Below are positions 62,154 through 64,000 of a DNA stretch of 64,000 nt, one piece after another. Position 1 is the stretch's first letter, and each line of letters begins with the position of its first letter. The position numbers were made by a program, and so were the translations under genes. The stretch is from Sphingobium amiense (lineage in GTDB: Bacteria > Pseudomonadota > Alphaproteobacteria > Sphingomonadales > Sphingomonadaceae), in the NCBI RefSeq assembly GCF_003967075.1, contig NZ_AP018665.1, forward strand, positions 148,397 to 212,396, read 5' to 3'. The notes beneath the pieces were generated by a model, which saw only the letters and a program-made list of their open reading frames with translations, was not told where the DNA came from and made no database searches.

Positions 62154-63458
62154 TCAATCGTCAGGCCGGTTCTTCCGCCGATCCGCATATTTGATCACGA
62201 AGGCCTCCCAGAGCCGCATCCATTCGGTGTCGGTCCGGGGCCTCTTGATATCGGCGAATCCCTTGCGGAATGCGTTGGCCATATCGTCGACTGACCAAGG
62301 ATGGCCCTTAGTGAGACCGACACTCCGAAACGCCTGTTCGCGGTCGCCATAGGAAAGCGTTCCCGGCGGGAATGCGTGAAGCGGTTCGTCTGATTTCGCT
62401 GCGGGTTTCGTTGCCTGCGGAACGGTGCGAACCGATGATCTCGGTGCCGTTTCGACGCCTGGCGCCCCAACAAGTCGCAAATGGGGTCCGACCAATTTAC
62501 GCTCCATCGGCGCTGGAGACGGATGAAGGACCACCTTCCTGCCGGAGAGATCGACGTTCGCGTTGGGATAAACCGCCGAGACGAGCTGCATCGTCTCCCG
62601 CACCGTTTGACGAAAGCGCTTGCTGTCAGCCTCGTTGCCGAGGTGCTTTGCCAGTTGATCCCAAGAAATGATCTGCCCCTTGTCGGAGCCGATCCGTGGG
62701 AGGCGATAGGCAAGATAGGTATAGAGATCGAGCGCCGTTGGCGTCCCTTTAAGCTCCCGGATCGCTACTTCGTTTAATGGGACAGCGTGCTCGATAAGGT
62801 GACTGTAGAAGACCTCCGACATACGGATTTCCCGCGCGAAGGTGCCGTTCTTGTCGAGTGAACCAGCATATTCATTTGAGATCTTCACATCGCGGACCGC
62901 AAAGGCGTTGTCGTCCGTTTCGGTGCCATCCCAGCGAATCTGCCACTCGCACGCCAGCAAGCGGTCGACCTGTTCGCGCATCAGATTTGCGGTGCCACGG
63001 GGGCCATAGGACACCGTTTGATAGCCAAGCCGCCGCATCCATTCCGTGAAGTTGCGGCCGAGATAGACGTCGCGCGAACGCTTCATTACCGCCTGTGAAA
63101 GCAGATAGATGAGCGCAACCCTGGGATAGGCCCCATATGGAACACCCAGGCTTCTCATGACCGACTTGCCATCGATATTTTGAAGAACCGGCCGAGGGTT
63201 GATTGCCAGCGCGTACTTGCCGTCTTCCCGGATAATCGGGAGCGTGTCGTCCTTCGGGCGCTTGGTCGGGAGCGACATGGCGCAAAGCGCGGAATGGAGA
63301 AATGCCGGGACAGGCTCTTCGTCGTGGACTCGCAGGAAGGCGTCGAGCGTCAATTGGGTTCCGGCAGTGGAGGCAAGCTTCCGGACATTCTCTGCACCGC
63401 CATCGATCATGGCGAGTGCATATTGGTGCCCAATCGGCCTATGCTGATCTCCGTTCAT
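62154..63458 (-). CDS. repA: Plasmid replication initiator, RepA-like
   Basis: A 434-residue protein. The central region (about 100-280) has winged-helix features of plasmid RepA proteins: YGAYPRVALIYLLSQAV, FTEWMRRLGYQTVSYGPRG, TPTALDLYTYLAYRLPRI and SWDQLAKHLG. The Pro-rich linker near 330 and the C-terminal SVDDMANAFRKGF helix complete it. It would bind the GAGATCATCGGT repeats just upstream. One inverse copy of the repeat lies inside the gene (62431-62442) and one near-copy at its stop (62142-62153), which hints at autoregulation. The ribosome site is weak (GGCGGAACA). Confidence 0.85.
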   Translation of the reverse strand: MNGDQHRPIGHQYALAMIDGGAENVRKLASTAGTQLTLDAFLRVHDEEPVPAFLHSALCAMSLPTKRPKDDTLPIIREDGKYALAINPRPVLQNIDGKSVMRSLGVPYGAYPRVALIYLLSQAVMKRSRDVYLGRNFTEWMRRLGYQTVSYGPRGTANLMREQVDRLLACEWQIRWDGTETDDNAFAVRDVKISNEYAGSLDKNGTFAREIRMSEVFYSHLIEHAVPLNEVAIRELKGTPTALDLYTYLAYRLPRIGSDKGQIISWDQLAKHLGNEADSKRFRQTVRETMQLVSAVYPNANVDLSGRKVVLHPSPAPMERKLVGPHLRLVGAPGVETAPRSSVRTVPQATKPAAKSDEPLHAFPPGTLSYGDREQAFRSVGLTKGHPWSVDDMANAFRKGFADIKRPRTDTEWMRLWEAFVIKYADRRKNRPDD

Positions 63459-63696
63459 TGTTCCGCCCTTCCCCGAATCTCCGGGGTCTGTGATGGCGCT
63501 GTCTCAACAGGTTTGGGTTTCGAAATCAACCCTGTTGGCAGTTTTGGCGGGAAATCAGGGGTGAGAGTTGCAATTCGACCGATGATCTCGGTGCCGCTTT
63601 TGCCGAATCGCCCCTTCCCACTTTCAAAAATCGAAATTTTGAAGCCGATTCGCGAATCGGATTGATTCAGGGATTCATGTAATAGGTATGCGCTCC

Positions 63697-63914
63697 GAGA
63701 TCATCGGTCTGTTGGCACCGAGATCATTGGTAGGACGCACCGAGATCATCGGAAGGTACTGAGATCATCGGTATTTATCCACAGGGCATCGCTCGGTGCA
63801 GCCGGACGCAGCAAGTTTTCGGAAAGCTTGCACCGACTCGGAGATCATCGGTGCGTCTCTACCAGGGCGCATTGGCATTACCTTGAAATCCGAAACGGCT
63901 CGGAGATCATCGGT
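63697..63914 (+). repeat. Six direct iterons, GAGATCATCGGT
   Basis: Starts at 63697, 63720, 63742, 63761, 63841 and 63903. A gap of 80 bases with the DnaA box separates the first four from the last two. Confidence 0.9.
63775..63783 (+). promoter_or_regulatory. DnaA box
   Basis: TTATCCACA, an exact consensus match, placed between iteron groups. Confidence 0.8.
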
Positions 63915-64000
63915 AAAGTTGTAAGTTCGATGGCCAAATCGTTGCTCGAAACTGCCAACGTCGCTATTGTGGGCCATCAAACCCACAAAAGCGGAATCTC

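Larger units (their letters stand above)
63578..63914. other. oriV: Iteron-type replication origin region
   Basis: GAGATCATCGGT occurs in direct orientation at 63697, 63720 (one change), 63742 (last base changed), 63761, 63841 and 63903, and in inverse orientation at 63578. The first four are spaced 23, 22 and 19 bases apart, about one or two helical turns. A perfect DnaA box, TTATCCACA, lies at 63775-63783. The stretch from 63459 to 64000 has no gene. This is a classic iteron origin served by the adjacent Rep. Confidence 0.88.

Noticed and set aside
63697..63914. Spaced direct repeats as a CRISPR array
   Set aside because: Repeats are 12 bp with uneven spacers of 7-68 bases, next to a DnaA box and rep; this is an iteron origin.

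Overview
The window is high-GC accessory DNA that looks like part of a sphingomonad (alphaproteobacterial) plasmid. The evidence is a replication initiator next to direct repeats and a DnaA box (62154-63914), two ParB-family proteins, a complete PRTRC cassette, and many plasmid-type small proteins (DUF736, DUF2493, DUF6927, ArdC, KlcA). Genus-level placement is inference from family memory. No ParA, relaxase or type IV secretion gene was seen.

Layout. 1-13.1 kb holds short plasmid maintenance and antirestriction genes, mostly on the minus strand: SSB, a NYN/LOTUS protein, a SLOG protein, a duplicated DUF736 gene, KlcA and one frameshifted gene, plus an SLC13 transporter. 13.2-16.6 kb is a plus-strand oxidative-stress module (dps, katE, ankyrin protein). 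17.5-27.6 kb is a PAPS-reductase-like gene split by a 9.2-kb Tn554-like element whose cargo is a TIR/SLOG gene set. 27.7-37.5 kb is a long minus-strand array: TGT/DpdA-like protein, then ParB, PRTRC E, C, F, B, A and ThiF, two unknown genes, a Mom-like protein and the split PAPS-reductase-like gene. 37.5-39.4 kb holds small genes. 39.4-47.0 kb is an ardC gene split by a 6.6-kb recombinase-trio element that carries its own intact ardC. 47.1-49.2 kb is a second ParB. 49.3-61.1 kb is one large strawberry-notch methyltransferase/helicase gene cut into three pieces by two different recombinase-trio elements. 61.1-64 kb holds a toprim/primase-like gene, the Rep protein and the iteron origin.

The main theme is that four different tyrosine-recombinase multigene elements sit in this one window, each inside a coding gene. 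In all four cases, removing the element between the short repeats I identify restores a single open frame (317, 313 and, after removing two elements, 1407 codons). The disrupted genes belong to classes linked to DNA modification or restriction evasion. The most interesting cargo is the TIR/SLOG island at 23.6-27.0 kb, probably a defence locus related to Thoeris. The backbone carries an E1/E2/JAB/ubiquitin-like PRTRC set beside a ParB and next to TGT-like and Mom-like DNA-modification candidates.
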